From Climacium dendroides (Eukaryota > Streptophyta > Bryopsida > Hypnales > Climaciaceae): 64,000 nt of DNA. Below, one piece after another: positions 26,907-39,032 of the stretch. The stretch's first letter is position 1; each line of letters begins with the position of its first letter. The translations under genes were made by a program, and so were the position numbers. The DNA lies in NCBI GenBank assembly GCA_950106755.1, contig OX467082.1, positions 24,800,001-24,864,000 of the forward strand, written 5' to 3'. The notes beneath the pieces were generated by a model. The model saw only the letters and a list, made by a program, of their open reading frames with translations. It was not told the origin of the DNA and did no database searches.

Positions 26907-27560
26907 CTTTTGTTAATTAGTTGGTTAATTAGTTGGTTAATTGGTTGGTTAATTAGTTGGTTAATTAGTTGGTTAATTAGTTAGTTTACTGATTTGGGTT
27001 ACTGATTTGGGTTACTGATTTGGTTTATTAGTTGGTTTATTAGTTGGTTTACTGATTTGGGTTACTGATTTGGGTTACTGATTTTGGGTTACTCATTTTG
27101 GGTTACTCATTTTGGATTACTGATTTTGGGTTACTGATTTTGGGTTACTGATTTTGGGGTTGTGATTTTGGGGTTGTGATTTGGGGTTTATGATTTGGGG
27201 TTTATGATTTGGGGTTTATGATTTGGGGTTTATGATTTGATTCGAGTTTATGATTTGATTCGGGTTTATGATTTGATTCGGGTTTATGATTTCAGGTTTA
27301 TGATTTGGGGTTTATGATTTCGGGTTTATGATTTCGGGTTTTTCTTTGGGTTATGATTTGGGGGTTTTCTTTGGGTTTTTCTTCGGGTTTTCCTTCGGGG
27401 GTTTTGTTGGGGGTTTTACTTGGGGGTTTTCGTTGGGGTTTTTCTTTTGGGTTTTTCTTGGGGTTTTCTTTGGGGTTTTTCTTTGGGGGTTCCTTTGGGG
27501 TTGCTTTGAGGGTTCCTTTGGGGTTTTTTTTTGGGGGGGGGATTCCTTTGGGTTCTTTTG
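26907..27560. repeat. Graded G/T-rich minisatellite
   Basis: A continuous array whose short unit changes step by step: gttggttaatta, then ttactgatttggg, then gggtttatgatttgg with ttcgggtttatgatt variants, then gggtttttctttgg, ending in a run of eight or nine Gs. It is strongly strand-biased (G and T on the plus strand). Open frames through it are low-complexity artefacts. Confidence 0.9.
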
Positions 27561-28449
27561 GGCGCAAATGGGATTTGAACCCAAGTCTCTAATATGACAA
27601 TGAAGAGTCAATTCTTAATGCATGCACTTCACATTTCTCTTACATTGAATTCAACTTTTTCTATGACCATTGTTCAACTCTCATTTACTTTATTACCTTG
27701 GTATGGCTAATGCTCCTCGTGGTATGTGTCCTCCTTTTCTTAGGTACTAAGGGTATGTGCTGGGTTTCTTTTTCTGTAGGCCATTTTTGTCTTCATTTTC
27801 AAATTTTTTTGAAAATTTTGACTACACAATTTGACACATGCGCTTAGCTTGATTTGTACATGTATAATATCTCCAAATTCTATTGGAAAATATACCTATC
27901 CATATAGTGAAAATGACGTAAGTTTTTTTAGTGGGCCTTAAACTCTTATCACTTTAAATTATTGGACCTGAATCCCTAACCTGTCTTGACTATGTTTTTA
28001 CTAAAATTGCTCTGAAGTTGCCATTTATAATGCAGTTATCATTTTTTATTTTAATCATGTTTTGACCTATGTAATTGTAGGATGTTGTACTAAATTAGCT
28101 TAAAAAGATGTAGAAAAAATTTAAGAAGGATCTTCCGTGTGGATTGCAAGATATTAGTGTTTGAACTTGCATAATTAGTTTTTTTGATACTCCTTAAAAC
28201 TAGGCAACTATGGTTCAAAAGGTCAAATTTGTATGAAAAATTGACCACAATGGTTCAAATTAAGAGTGCTATGTGTTATGGAATTCAATTCAATATGAAT
28301 ACAAACTTTTGTTATAGTTGGAATTTTATTGTGCACCTTCTACATGAAATACATGAATAATACCATTTTGCATTTGAAATTGACTTTCTAAACCTTTTAC
28401 AATTTGAATGTGTTGTCTTTGCCTTAGGATCGTTGCACACCTACAAATT

Positions 28450-28870
28450 GGGCTAATTTGGTAGAATGAATTTCCATTGAAAGAAGCCATTATTTGATAT
28501 GTTGATGATTTGGGTGCATCATGTATAGGAGGCCAATGCTAGATTTAAATTCAAAAATTATTTTTATTTTTTTCAACAAACTTCAATAAGAAGACCTTAG
28601 CCAAAAAACACATGTTCCTGTAGGGCTTAAATTTTCAAATCATTTGGGATTATATAACATATCCGAAAAAATTGTAAGTAAAAAGAAATAGGGATTGATT
28701 CAAAACATTGAATTGCTAAGAGTTTATTTATACAATTGGAAAATGCTAATCCCAATGGTTGTAAAGTCATAATATACAACTTGCACCCTTTTTTTTCCCT
28801 AAAAGATTGAAAATTGAATGAAAGATTGGACTTCAAAGTTCATTTTCATATGAGGGAATCCACAATTGTC
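28450..28870 (-). repeat. Dispersed repeat family R1, partial inverted copy
   Basis: The reverse complement of this stretch aligns with 22400-22600, for example atttgaaaatttaagccctac, catatccg and ccaattgtataaataaac against the corresponding parts of R1. Limits are uncertain. Confidence 0.5.
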
Positions 28871-28969
28871 TACAAATTTAATTTATTCATATCTTTTGAC
28901 TATTTGATTGAAATGGAATGATTCAAAGCTTTTCAATTGTGTATAAATCTAGAATATCAATATGAAGTT

Positions 28970-29214
28970 ATGGAGAATTTCATTATAGTGCCAATATTTT
29001 GCATGCCATTTACACAGGTCAAGAGCACTTACAACAATGCTTCTCAGCATGTCAACATCACAGATGTGCCAATTCTTTCTCCAACAAGTCCAAATTGCAA
29101 CACAACTTCCATGTTTCTTCACCCTGTGCCATCTTCCTATGAATTTCTTCCATTTTGCAATCTCCATTTGTGCCATTTTCACGGAATAATCGACATTTTA
29201 ATGAAATTCCCCAT
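28970..29214. mobile_element. MITE family M4, copy 2
   Basis: The left terminus ATGGAGAATTTCATTATAGT and right terminus (reverse complement ATGGGGAATTTCATTAAAAT) match the family. Perfect 4-bp duplication AGTT at 28966-28969 and 29215-29218. Its interior differs from the other copies. Confidence 0.88.
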
Positions 29215-29758
29215 AGTTATAGTTTTTGAAAAAAGTTTTTTTTAAACTATCTAAATTGCTCATACATGAAAATAAGTAACATTTCAGGACAAAATTTTTT
29301 AATGGTATTTCTAGAAGTCCTAAATTATAGGCAGATGAAAGGTATTCTTCATCCCTACCTTGCATACAAATTGAAGCCTAAAATATGCAAAACCACCAAT
29401 CTCATGAGCTTGCTTAAAATTTCTATGTTACCAAGAAAGGAATGTTGGTTATTTAGGGGTTGAAGGGCTTGAAATCAACTTCATTAAAACATGAATTTCA
29501 AAATTATTACATGAATGCAAGTAAAAATTGCTAATGAGTGGCAATAGTAGTCTTTTAACAATATTAAAGAACTTTGTTTTAGGTGATATAAAAAATAACA
29601 ATGTTGATGTTATATTGGCATGTACATAAAATTTTCATGGACGTCATTTGTGACATAAAGACATTGGGTTCTTATATTTATATATCAAGAACTTTAGTTT
29701 CTTATATTTAGAGTTTCAAAAGTAGTATTTACAACTACTTTGTTTAGTATCGTAGAAG

Positions 29759-29950
29759 CACTAGTAGAAAACACAAGAATTTCAACAAAATTATGTTGTT
29801 TTGGTAGCGTTGTTTCAGTCATTGAACAACAAATTTTTGTTGAAATTAATAGATTTCTGTTAATTTCAACAAAAATTTGTTGTTCAGTGACTGAAACAAC
29901 GCGATCGAAACAACAGAATTCTGTTGAAATTTCTACGTTTTCTACTAGTG
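29759..29950. mobile_element. CACTA-like fold-back MITE, 192 bp
   Basis: It begins CACTAGTAGAAAAC and ends with the mirrored GTTTTCTACTAGTG; most of the element is one long inverted repeat (gaacaacaaatttttgttga against its complement) around a small loop near 29850. A 3-bp duplication AAG is present at 29756-29758 and 29951-29953, as expected for CACTA elements. Confidence 0.9.
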
Positions 29951-30716
29951 AAGGTTCATGTTTTTGAAAATGTAGGGTTGAATTTCACAATCACTATACA
30001 ATAGAAGGTAGAGCCACCCATAACTAACCGAATAAGAAATGACACACATATTTGAAGCAGCAAAAGCATTGAAAATATTCATGGAAGGGCATCAATAAAA
30101 ATGCCAAAGCTTGCAAAATTTTTGGTGAATTTTTGGAAATGAAGTGAAATTACTATGAATTTTCGAAGCGCAAAGTTGGCCTTGACCTATGTCCAATGTA
30201 TGGAGTCTTGTGGAACCACTCATTTAAGAGAGCACTTCTTGCTCACTTTGGCATTTAAAACCAAATCTAAATCAAGCATGTGTGTCAAGACAAGATTGGT
30301 GGAATTGATGATTGGAAATCAAGAACTCATAATTATAAATGAGTTCAAACTTCTGTTGAATTTGAGCCACCCTATTGATTTATAATGGGGTTGTGGTCGA
30401 GAATGGGTTCCTCGACCTTATATATAATAAATAGAAGTGATTTTCATAATAATAGACGTTGTTGAAGAGAAGTGGTTCTTCACAATTTTGGGATGGAAAT
30501 GGTAGTTGTTAGTGTTGTATGTTTTCAAAATACCTTTAGTTGTTCTAAATGACAGTAGTAACAATTTGTTTTTTATTAAAATTTTTTTTGGAAATGAGCA
30601 TTGTTACAATGTACATTGAAGGAGAAGGAGTGCCATTTTATGTGGAAAGTGCTTAATTTTGTAGCTCGATTTTTTTTTAAATGAAATGGTTCTCATAAAG
30701 TACAGGTATAATTGCA

Positions 30717-33700
30717 GGAATTTAGGAAGACAATACATGCTAGGGGTTTGGGAAGTCCTGTGGATATGCCATTGTTGGCAACAACAGCAAGGCCTGATGG
30801 AGAGAATGTCAGCCAAAGAATTGTTAAAGCATGTTGCGCAAGACTATTCCAAGGTGGTGTATTTGGGAGGCATAACAATGGAGCACATAGAGGTGTAAAC
30901 ACTGTAGAGCTCATCACTGAAGAAGGTACTATTGTTGGAACAGGAGTAATTGATGAAAGTCTTAAATGTGGAATGGAACTACATCATGTGAAGCTTTGGC
31001 CCCATGAGGTTGTTGTACGCGTGCTTCATGTTGTGGATGGTTCCATATGGACTGGAGAATTAGTAGGGGAGCGTCTTGGTCAGTGTGTGGGGCTAGTGAT
31101 TCGTTGGAAAAAAATCAAGAGTTCGAACTGCAAGTGGTGGAATGCCAAGTACTTCAGAATCAGAGGGAAGACAAAATAACAATGTTTCTCCTATATTAAC
31201 ACCAGAGTTTGAATTCCACGAGAGCAATAGTAGTCCAAGTACTCCAGAAATGTCATGGAGTATACATGAGAATATGAACACCTTTCAACAAAGATCTCCA
31301 ACAAGTGAACAAGGAACTAGTGGCGGACCTTCTCAAGAAGTAATGGATGGATTACCACAAGTAGGAGCTACCTGAAGTTATTCAATGGTAAATCAAAGGA
31401 GACGAGAAAGAGGTCCACGTGAAAGAGGACAATCAATGAGTTAGAAGGTGACATTGCAAAGTGTAGTAGCGGCAAAAAATGAAGGTGCATGCAAAAGGAA
31501 TTGCCTCAAGGGAATAGATGAGAAGTACATATTGAATCAGAGGTATATGGCATGGAGGCAGAAGTATGATCTTCGATCATCCTGGATACTATAGATATTG
31601 AGTATTTTCTTCAAAAGAACAGAAGGAGGGAAGAGATACAAGTATGAGACAAAATTAGATGGCTTCGACATTTGCAATGCGTGCTATGCGAAGGCGCTTG
31701 GTTATTCGCAACGGCGGTTCATGCAATTGAAGCAATCACAACAAATCTATGGAAAAGTGGTTGCGGTACATGGGAATACATGTCACTTGAGAGAAGGAGC
31801 AAAAAAATCTGCAGCACATGCAAGTTTTGAAGAATTTGTGAAAGAACTTGGATGCACGCAACCTCACAGACAAATACGAAGGAAAATAAATAACAACGTA
31901 GTTCCATTGATACTATTACCTATGAATACAACAAAAGTGGATGTGTTTCACTACATAAATGAAGAAGTAAAAAAGATGGCGGATGGAGAGCCATTGACCC
32001 TCAGTTCATTCCATCGGTTGTGGCGCGAGGAATTTCCACATGTACAAATTCCACCATTTTCCCGATTTTCAAAATGCTACCATTGTTGGGAATATAAGTA
32101 TGGAATGAAATCTACAACAAATGTAGTAGCTCGTGTGGAGATAAAGAAGTTGTACATAATACATATCCAACATCAAATGGAAGAGAGGCGTGATTATTGG
32201 TTGTTCAAGAGATCAGCAATGATAATACCAGACTTGTACATGTGTTTAATAGTAGACGGCATGGACTAGAACACAACTATGGTTCCAAAGATGAGGCAAT
32301 CCGTAAAGAACATAGAATCTCGGTTTGTAAAAACTCATCTTTGTGGAGTCCTAGTGCATGGAATTGGATTGTATGCAGATGTCTGGGTTGATGCACACCA
32401 CAAGCATGACAGCAATCAAGTGATTACTACCATAATGCATGTATTGTCTGATGTGCGAAGACGGAAGGGGAAGCTACCACCAACTTTACGAATTCGAGCG
32501 GACAATACTACTTGTGAGAACAAGAACATATACATGTTTGCATTATGTGCAGCTCTAGTGGGCATGGGCTTTTTCCAAGAGGTGCAACTAAGCTTTCTAA
32601 TTATTGGGCATACACATGAAGACATTGACCAACGATTCATCATTATTTTGAATACGTTGAAGAGGAAGAATATTGATTCAATAGATGAGATGTTGGCTTT
32701 GGTAGAGAAAGGAACATCATACACGGAAGCATTTGTAAGTGCACGTCAGTTGGAGAATGTTTGAGATTGTAAGTCTTTCATCACACCACATCTTCTGAGG
32801 GGGGAGAGCAATTAACAGGGATCACGTTTTCACACCACATGAGATTTTATATGGAGAATGGAGTGCGTAAAGTGCAGTACAAACACTTCAGTAAAGATGC
32901 ATGGGGACCGGTAGAAGGGCACATGTGCTTGCAATCCTTACCTACAATGGCAGAGAAGCCAGCTTTAGTAGAGGTGTTTGCAACAGATGAAAGAGAGTTG
33001 AGGGCTTTAGCAGATTTCATTGTTTACAAGGAGAAGTGTGTGGAGAGAAGATGGGATGTATTGAAGAACCTTGAAACAATTAACAAAACAGAGAAATTCA
33101 TAGAATATTTGAAAGAATTTCCCAACTCGGATAGAAGTGCTAAGACAAATAAGCCATTTTGGCCATTAGGCTTTGCAGAGAATAGCGGAGAGACTACTAA
33201 TTTAAATTCAGTGTTTAAAGAAGGGGAGCAATCAAATACAATGTCAACAACGGTAGACTCTATTATGGCTACAATGCCGAATCCTGAAGCTCGAGGGTAC
33301 TTTGGTCCACGGAAGAATAAGCCAAAACAGGTTGCAGGGACGAGGGCTCCTAGAAGACAAAGAGTAATAGAAGGAGGAGAGACAATTGCGACAATAAGCA
33401 CAGAAGAAGGTCAACATTCATTTCCAATATTTGATCCAGAGAAAGATCTTCAAGTTGGACAATTTGTTGCCCTTTCAGTGGAGGCTACTGAAGTAAGAGC
33501 AGGAGTGCCATTTTATATGGCAAAAATCTTGGAGCTTGATGAGCAAAAGCGAGCAACAAAGATGAAGGTTATCTGGTATTGGCCAGTTCTGAAGGTGAGA
33601 GCAGAAGAAAGAGAAAGTTCAAGCAAAGACCGTTATACAAATTGTATGGAAGCATTATGGGAGCCATCTCGCGAAAAGCACGGGTAGGTGGAGAAAGAAG

Positions 33701-33903
33701 CAGCTATATTTTTATGGAATGACATACTGAAAAAAACAAGGAGTGGATTTGTGCAAAAGAACAATGTACTAGTACATGGGGACATGACAGAGAAGGAAGT
33801 TAGCATTCCAGCACTAGCGAAACCTCATTTGTTCGAGTATATTGCAATGCAATTGGAAGAACAGGACAATGAACGACTACGAAATGACGTAGATGTATAC
33901 TGA
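30717..33903 (+). pseudogene. Decayed transposase-like gene (DUF7869 type)
   Basis: Coding starts near a likely acceptor at 30716 and ends at a TGA at 33901-33903. Frame changes occur in an A7 run at 31108-31114 and near 32795. In-frame stops are TGA 31373, TAG 31442, TAG 31592, TAG 32267, TGA 32762 and TAG 33685. The central part carries the series VDGMD, RADNTTCENKN and IIGHTHEDIDQRF, the hallmark order of a DDE-like plant/animal element protein (DUF7869 domain). Before it lies a helical DNA-binding-like region with LDGFDICNACYAKALGYSQR and VAVHGN. The stop at 32267 replaces the residue after VDGMD, usually Gln in this family, and that at 32762 sits where Trp is usual before DCKS. It would move the element DNA, but this copy cannot be expressed as one protein. 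Confidence 0.75.
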
Positions 33904-34826
33904 ATTTGAGTTTTAAATTGAGCAGGACTTTGGAGATTGGTAAATTCAGTGAAACAATGGTGTAGTAGAAGACTTTAGTTTGACGTAGTATTGCATGTGA
34001 AATACTAAAGTTATTTGTAAATTCAATAAAGAGTCTTTTTGTTGGTTTTTAAATGTTGAATTCTATATTCAAGTGCATGACCAGTACATTGAATTTTGAA
34101 TTATTTTTTAAGAAAACTTTCTAATTTGCACAATAAAGAAGCAAATCAAATTTGAAGAAAAAAACCATTTTGTAAAGAAAAAGCAGTGCTCCCCTCTTCA
34201 ATTTTGTATGTCCCCCCTCAAAGGGCAACTTACCCCCCCCTATTGGTGATGAGGTTGATTTTGCTTGAAAAATTTGTAAGTGCAATTTTATATGGCCAAG
34301 TGCAAAAATTACGAATTCTGTATTATTATGCCATTATGCCTATCAAGATGCCTACCAAAGGGCATCTAAAAATATATTATTTTATATCCTCTACATCCAT
34401 TTAAATAGGGGTCCCTTGCGCAAGCAATTCTGAACATTGAATTGGTTTCATGATTATTTTTTCTAAGAAATCTTATCACCATAAAGTCTTCCCAAACATA
34501 CAATTTTAAAAAATTATTATTTTTCTTAATTTTTACAAATTACTGTCTAGTTTCTTCAAAAAAATGTATTAACTCTATTTTGTGAATAACTTTTTATCTA
34601 CATTTTTCTTAGATCTCAAATTTTGGTGACCTATTATCTTCAATATTATACTAATTATCTATATTTTATTTTGTTAATTTTTTTTCCCAATACATCATAG
34701 TATAGTGAGTATTGTAATAAATACTACAGAAAACGATTGGTGTTTCTTACAATGACCTCATAACATGTTATGTTTTGTGGATTTATTAAGCTCAATATAA
34801 TCTCTAGTATTACTATTGTTTAATAA
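33904..34826. other. 3' flank of the transposase-like pseudogene
   Basis: AT-rich, non-coding, with C-runs at about 34190-34240. At about 34293-34330 it contains the second arm of the short inverted match to 13870-13905. Confidence 0.45.
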
Positions 34827-35001
34827 ATGAGGAATTTCATTAAAATGGCAAAAATTCTGTGACTTTGACATCCCACAGTTCCGACTAGGCGGTCTAAAAT
34901 CTAGTACACTAATAGATTTTAGACCACCCGGTATGAACTATGGGAATGGCACACTATGCAAATGGCACATGGAATATGGCCATTTTAATGAAATTCCCCA
35001 T
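34827..35001. mobile_element. MITE family M4, copy 3 (175 bp)
   Basis: A perfect 19-bp terminal inverted repeat, GGAATTTCATTAAAATGGC, at 34831-34849 and 34979-34997. Inside is a second perfect hairpin, GGTCTAAAATCTA with TAGATTTTAGACC. A 4-bp duplication, ATAA, lies at 34823-34826 and 35002-35005. This is the best-preserved copy of the family. Confidence 0.93.
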
Positions 35002-35559
35002 ATAAATATTTGATGGAAAATAGTACTTTATTTATTTAACTTAAAATTTAAAAATTGTATCATCTTTATAAATCTAAAACATTGATGTTATATTATGTGT
35101 CAAATTTATCAATTTATCAATTCAAATAATATTTTAAAAAAATTTAAAATTTAAAATTTAAATTAAATGAATGTTTTTTATTTTATCATATTTAATTTTA
35201 AAACTTTAGGATTCTATAAATTCACAAAATTTCATGATTTAAAATTTAAAAAAATATTAATTATTGATAGTCTAATTAAAACCCCAAGCCCATTTTTTTG
35301 AGTCAAAAAACATTAAAAACTATAAATTTTTAGGCAAAATACAAAAAAAATTCATATTATTTTGTTTTTAATCACATTTCAACCTTAGGATTTGTACTAG
35401 TATGAGAATGTCTAGTAAAGGATTTCAAAATTTTTTATATTTTCAATCACAAGATATATGCATTCAAAGTGAAGGAAACTTATTTATTTAAATTCTTAAC
35501 CTAATTAAATTATAAGGCTTTGAAACCTCTTCATTTAAAATTTTGCACTAAGGATTTTG

Positions 35560-35905
35560 AATTTAAATATTTTTATATTGAAGAATTGAATTAAAAGTTT
35601 GAAAAAAAATTTAAATAGAAAAATTAAATTGTTAATAGCTCTAAAATGGAATTGATAGACACTAATCCCAACGATGAGATTGTTCTAAATAGCAAATTAA
35701 ACCATGTGGACCTTTCTTTTTTTTCTTAAAATTGTTAAAATAGAGTTTAAAAATGGGTCCAATTCATTATTTTTCAAGAATTTGCAAATATGGCCTTGCG
35801 AAACAATAAGTTTCATTACTTTCACATTACTTATCCAAATTGAATGAATTAAGACTTTCCATATAGATAAAAATATGATCTATGAGAATTTTTTTTAACA
35901 CTTCC
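35560..35905 (+). repeat. Dispersed repeat family R2, copy 1
   Basis: Aligns with 38450-38800 in direct orientation and, more weakly, with 50650-51100. Shared landmarks are tttttatattgaagaattga, gacactaatcccaac, aaaccatgtggacc and cacattacttatccaaattg. Copies 1 and 2 bracket block B. Confidence 0.75.
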
Positions 35906-36177
35906 ATATATTCATACACTTCAGTATCTAAGTATGTTCTATGTGTTAGTGAAATTAGTCAGTGCCATGAGGTCATTTGGCCCTGTGCCTTGCGTCGTCC
36001 GCCGTGGCCTTCGCACACTCAAGCGATCCTTCGCAACTGAACGGAGGCTCGCCGACGCATATTCCGGTCCTCGTGCAGCTCGCATCGGCACGTCCATCAA
36101 TGCTCACGCCCCAGTCGCCACTCCGACCGTCCCTCCCGCTGCCAGGAAGGCGCTGAGTGGTTTCTTCGGATGGTGGG

Positions 36178-36184
36178 TATAAAT
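36178..36184 (+). promoter_or_regulatory. TATA box of phytocyanin copy B
   Basis: TATAAAT in the context gggTATAAATtcgcagagcc, the same as in copies A and F. The ATG is about 660 bp downstream; a possible 64-bp leader intron lies at 36753-36816 (GTACGT to CGCAG). Confidence 0.65.
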
Positions 36185-36841
36185 TCGCAGAGCCTGAGTC
36201 CTCTTCTCCATCTTTCTTCTCCCTCTCCTCCTGGCCCCGAGCGAGCTAGCGCTCTGGAGTTCTCTCATCGGCCGGCCCTCCTTAGTGATCGATCGAAGCT
36301 TGGAGCACCTTTCCGTTCGAATCTTGCGTTGTAAGCACTTCTTGCAATCGGTCTGGCGGACCCTGACTTTAGATGCAAGCATTGAGCCCAGAATTCTAGC
36401 CTGTAGGTAGCTCGGTCTTCATTTCGTTTCGCAAATTTCCGGGGAGGGTCACAATATTTCAGTCGTAATTAGACTCTGCATGCAGCTTGTTTGTTTGTTT
36501 TGCAAATCCATCGATTTGGAATCACTTTGTCATTCTTTTTGTAAATTCTTTTTGTGATTCACGCATTGATTTCACAGTCTGTACTTTTCTCTACTGAGTA
36601 ACGAATTCTTCTGGACTGTTTTGTTTGGCTGGATCGGAGAGACTCTGACTTAGTAGCTAGCTTGTACGCATATGGCTAGCTATGATTCCGCGGTTGATTG
36701 CTTCAACTCCCGAGCGTGTGATTTTTCATTCGGGCATCCACTAGCTAGCCAGGTACGTCTTTCGGATTGTACACGCGTGACTGATACATCTTCCTCTTGA
36801 ATTGTGCATGACGCAGATCACAACCGATCAATTCACGTACG

Positions 36842-37357
36842 ATGGCAAGATCCGGGGTCGCCGCTTTGGCCGGCGTCTTTGTGCTGATGATGGCTCTTGT
36901 GCAGGGCTCGATGGCCGCCAAGTACGTGGTGGGAGAGTCCGTGGGGTGGCAGCTCAACCCCTTGCATGAACCCAATTTCTATCAGGATTGGGAGCACAGC
37001 CACGCCCCCTACTACACCACCGACTCTCTCGGTACACCAAATCAACCCCAAATAGTAACTAACCTTGCTACTACGTAATTCCATGCAGACGATTGTGATC
37101 TGAGCCAGGTGGTTTTGTGCGTGCATGCAGAGTTTGTGTGGATCGCCACAGACAGCGTGCTGCAGGTGGATTTCGCCGCCTTCCAAGCTTGCAACACGGC
37201 TGCCCCGATCCAGGCCTGGTTGGCGAATCCCGGCGGAGAGGTGACGAGCATGGTGTTCCCCCTGCGTGACTACAAGTTCCACACGGTGTACTTCATCAGC
37301 GGCGACTTGGGTCATTGCGCTAATGGCCAGAAGTTCTTCATCGACGTTTTCGAATGA
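36842..37357 (+). CDS. phytocyanin (early-nodulin-like) copy B
   Basis: Exons 36842-37031 (190 nt) and 37131-37357 (227 nt), 99-bp intron, 138 residues. Signal peptide MARSGVAALAGVFVLMMALV, then a cupredoxin domain starting KYVVGESVGWQLN. As in copy A, the copper His is Asp (TDSVLQV) and the copper Cys is Ser (FISGDLGHC), while the disulfide cysteines stay, so it should fold but not bind copper in the usual way. No GPI-anchor signal or proline-rich tail. The second exon is nearly the same as that of copy A; the signal peptide differs more. TATA box and AATAAA are both intact, so this is a likely active member. Confidence 0.92.
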
Positions 37358-37615
37358 TCGATCGAGTGCCTCCTCACTCGCAGTGTCAAGCAGTGTTTGG
37401 AATCGCTTGGACTATGTTGTGTTCGAGTTCGTATCGATCATAGTAGCTAGCTGCAGTTTCCAACTTGCAGAATTATACTTCGTTGTAGTAATGGTGACAT
37501 GATGCCGGAGCTGAGTAGTTGAATTAGTTTAGTTCGTTTCTGATACGTGAACAAACTGAAATCAGTACCTTCGATCAGTTTGTTGACTTGTTACTTGTGT
37601 ATGCATTCCGACTGT

Positions 37616-37621
37616 AATAAA
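37616..37621 (+). promoter_or_regulatory. Polyadenylation signal of copy B
   Basis: AATAAA in gtAATAAAcatttcattcgg, about 260 bp after the stop. The same motif is kept in the 3' flanks of copies A, C and D, which supports its use. Confidence 0.6.
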
Positions 37622-38449
37622 CATTTCATTCGGAAGGATTTGTAAGCCATGCTCACTTTGTCTGGCCAATAATGTGTGAGGCATGCAGTTTCAATTGAAG
37701 TCGTGGCAAAGCAAGTTAGAATTGGATAACGAAACTCTGAAAAGAAAAAGTATCTTGGACGTCATTGCAAGGGGGGCTCCTTCGGGGTGGATTAATTCAA
37801 TTCGATTGAAGTTTTTCCATTAATTTGGCGTGTCATGAAACCCATATTTATACCTTTGTAAGGTGTATTTTAGATACTATTAGGTGTGGTTTGTAGAATA
37901 TTGCTAGTTTACCAAAATTCAAATTCCATCCTTTTGCTTTCTAAAAAGCCGCGATTGCAATTGGTTGTGACCTTGAAAATAGTCAATTGTGCCATTTAGA
38001 AATATGAGTTTTTTTTTTTTCCCATATAGGTGTAACCCACCCTATAGGTTTTATTGGGCATGCATTATTAGAGAAAATGAATTAAAAGTTAATTTACATT
38101 TGTATTTTGGTGAATAATCATAATTTAACATTGTATGTCCATACTCCAAGAAACAAAGACTTTACATTCCTTTGTGCATAACACTTTCTATTTAAATCAA
38201 GAATGCAATCTTTCACATTGCAACAAAGCCTTTGTACTTCTTTGTGCATAACTGATATGGAATTTCAAAGGTTTTTGCAAATGAAAGAATTAGAAATTTA
38301 TTGGTATATTTATTTTGGTTGTGGACTTGTGGCAACAGTACAAAGCACACTAGTGCCTTTAAGAAGTACTAATGGTCCCTTCTTAACGTGTTGATATAAT
38401 CAATCCATCTTTGATCACGAGCTTTGGAGTTTGGGCATGCACTTTTAGA

Positions 38450-38800
38450 TGTGAATTTAAATTAAATGTTTTTATATTGAAGAATTGAATAAGAGTTTGA
38501 AAAAATAATTTAATGAAAAAAGTAAATTGTTAATAGCCCTAAGATGGAATTGAAAAGACACTAATCCCAACAATGAGATTTTTCTATAAAACAAACTAAA
38601 CCATGTGGACCTTTTTTTTCTTGAAATTGTTAAAATAGAGTTTTAAAATGGATCCAGTAAGTTATTTTTCAAGAATTTACAAGATGGCCTTTATTGCAAA
38701 ATAAGAAGCTTCATTACCTTCACATTACTTATCCAAATTGAATGAATGAAGGTCTTCTACATAGATAAAAATATGATCTATGAGAAATTTTATTTGAATT
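38450..38800 (+). repeat. Dispersed repeat family R2, copy 2
   Basis: Direct-orientation match to 35560-35905. The homology to the third copy (50650-51200) continues further right here, through cctaatttttgcttagtgta and attgaaataaaaattgtatt up to about 38960. Confidence 0.75.
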
Positions 38801-38979
38801 ACTTGAAGTTTTTTTTTGTATGCCTACCCTTACCTAATTTTTGCTTAGTGTAGCAAACTTTTGTTCCCAAGCACTAATTGAAATAAAAATTGTATTTTTA
38901 GAAAGCTAATTTTTTTTCTATCTTGAAACAAGATTCAAAAAATTTTGCCAAAAATTGAGGACATGACTACCTACACAAA

Positions 38980-39032
38980 TATTCAAGAGTCCTTGAAGGG
39001 GATTCTATGGACTCTTCAAGGACTCTTGAATA
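38980..39032. repeat. Perfect 19-bp hairpin
   Basis: TATTCAAGAGTCCTTGAAG at 38980-38998 and its exact complement at 39014-39032, with a 15-nt loop. No flanking target duplication or element structure was recognised. Confidence 0.9.

Larger units (their letters stand above)
35905..37765 (+). repeat. Duplicated block B (phytocyanin gene plus flanks)
   Basis: Aligns in direct orientation with block C (43790-45600) and inverted with block A (10075-11990), covering promoter, leader, both exons, intron and 3' flank including the polyadenylation signal. Upstream of 35905 the sequence is repeat R2 instead of the A/C-type flank. Confidence 0.85.

Noticed and set aside
27555..27600. tRNA-like B box (ggttcaaatccc on the minus strand)
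   Set aside because: No A box at the right distance and no cloverleaf could be drawn; perhaps a SINE remnant, but not enough to call.
27298..27611. Lys/Pro-rich and Gly/Phe-rich frames on both strands
   Set aside because: They are translations of the G/T-rich minisatellite in different frames, so not real proteins.
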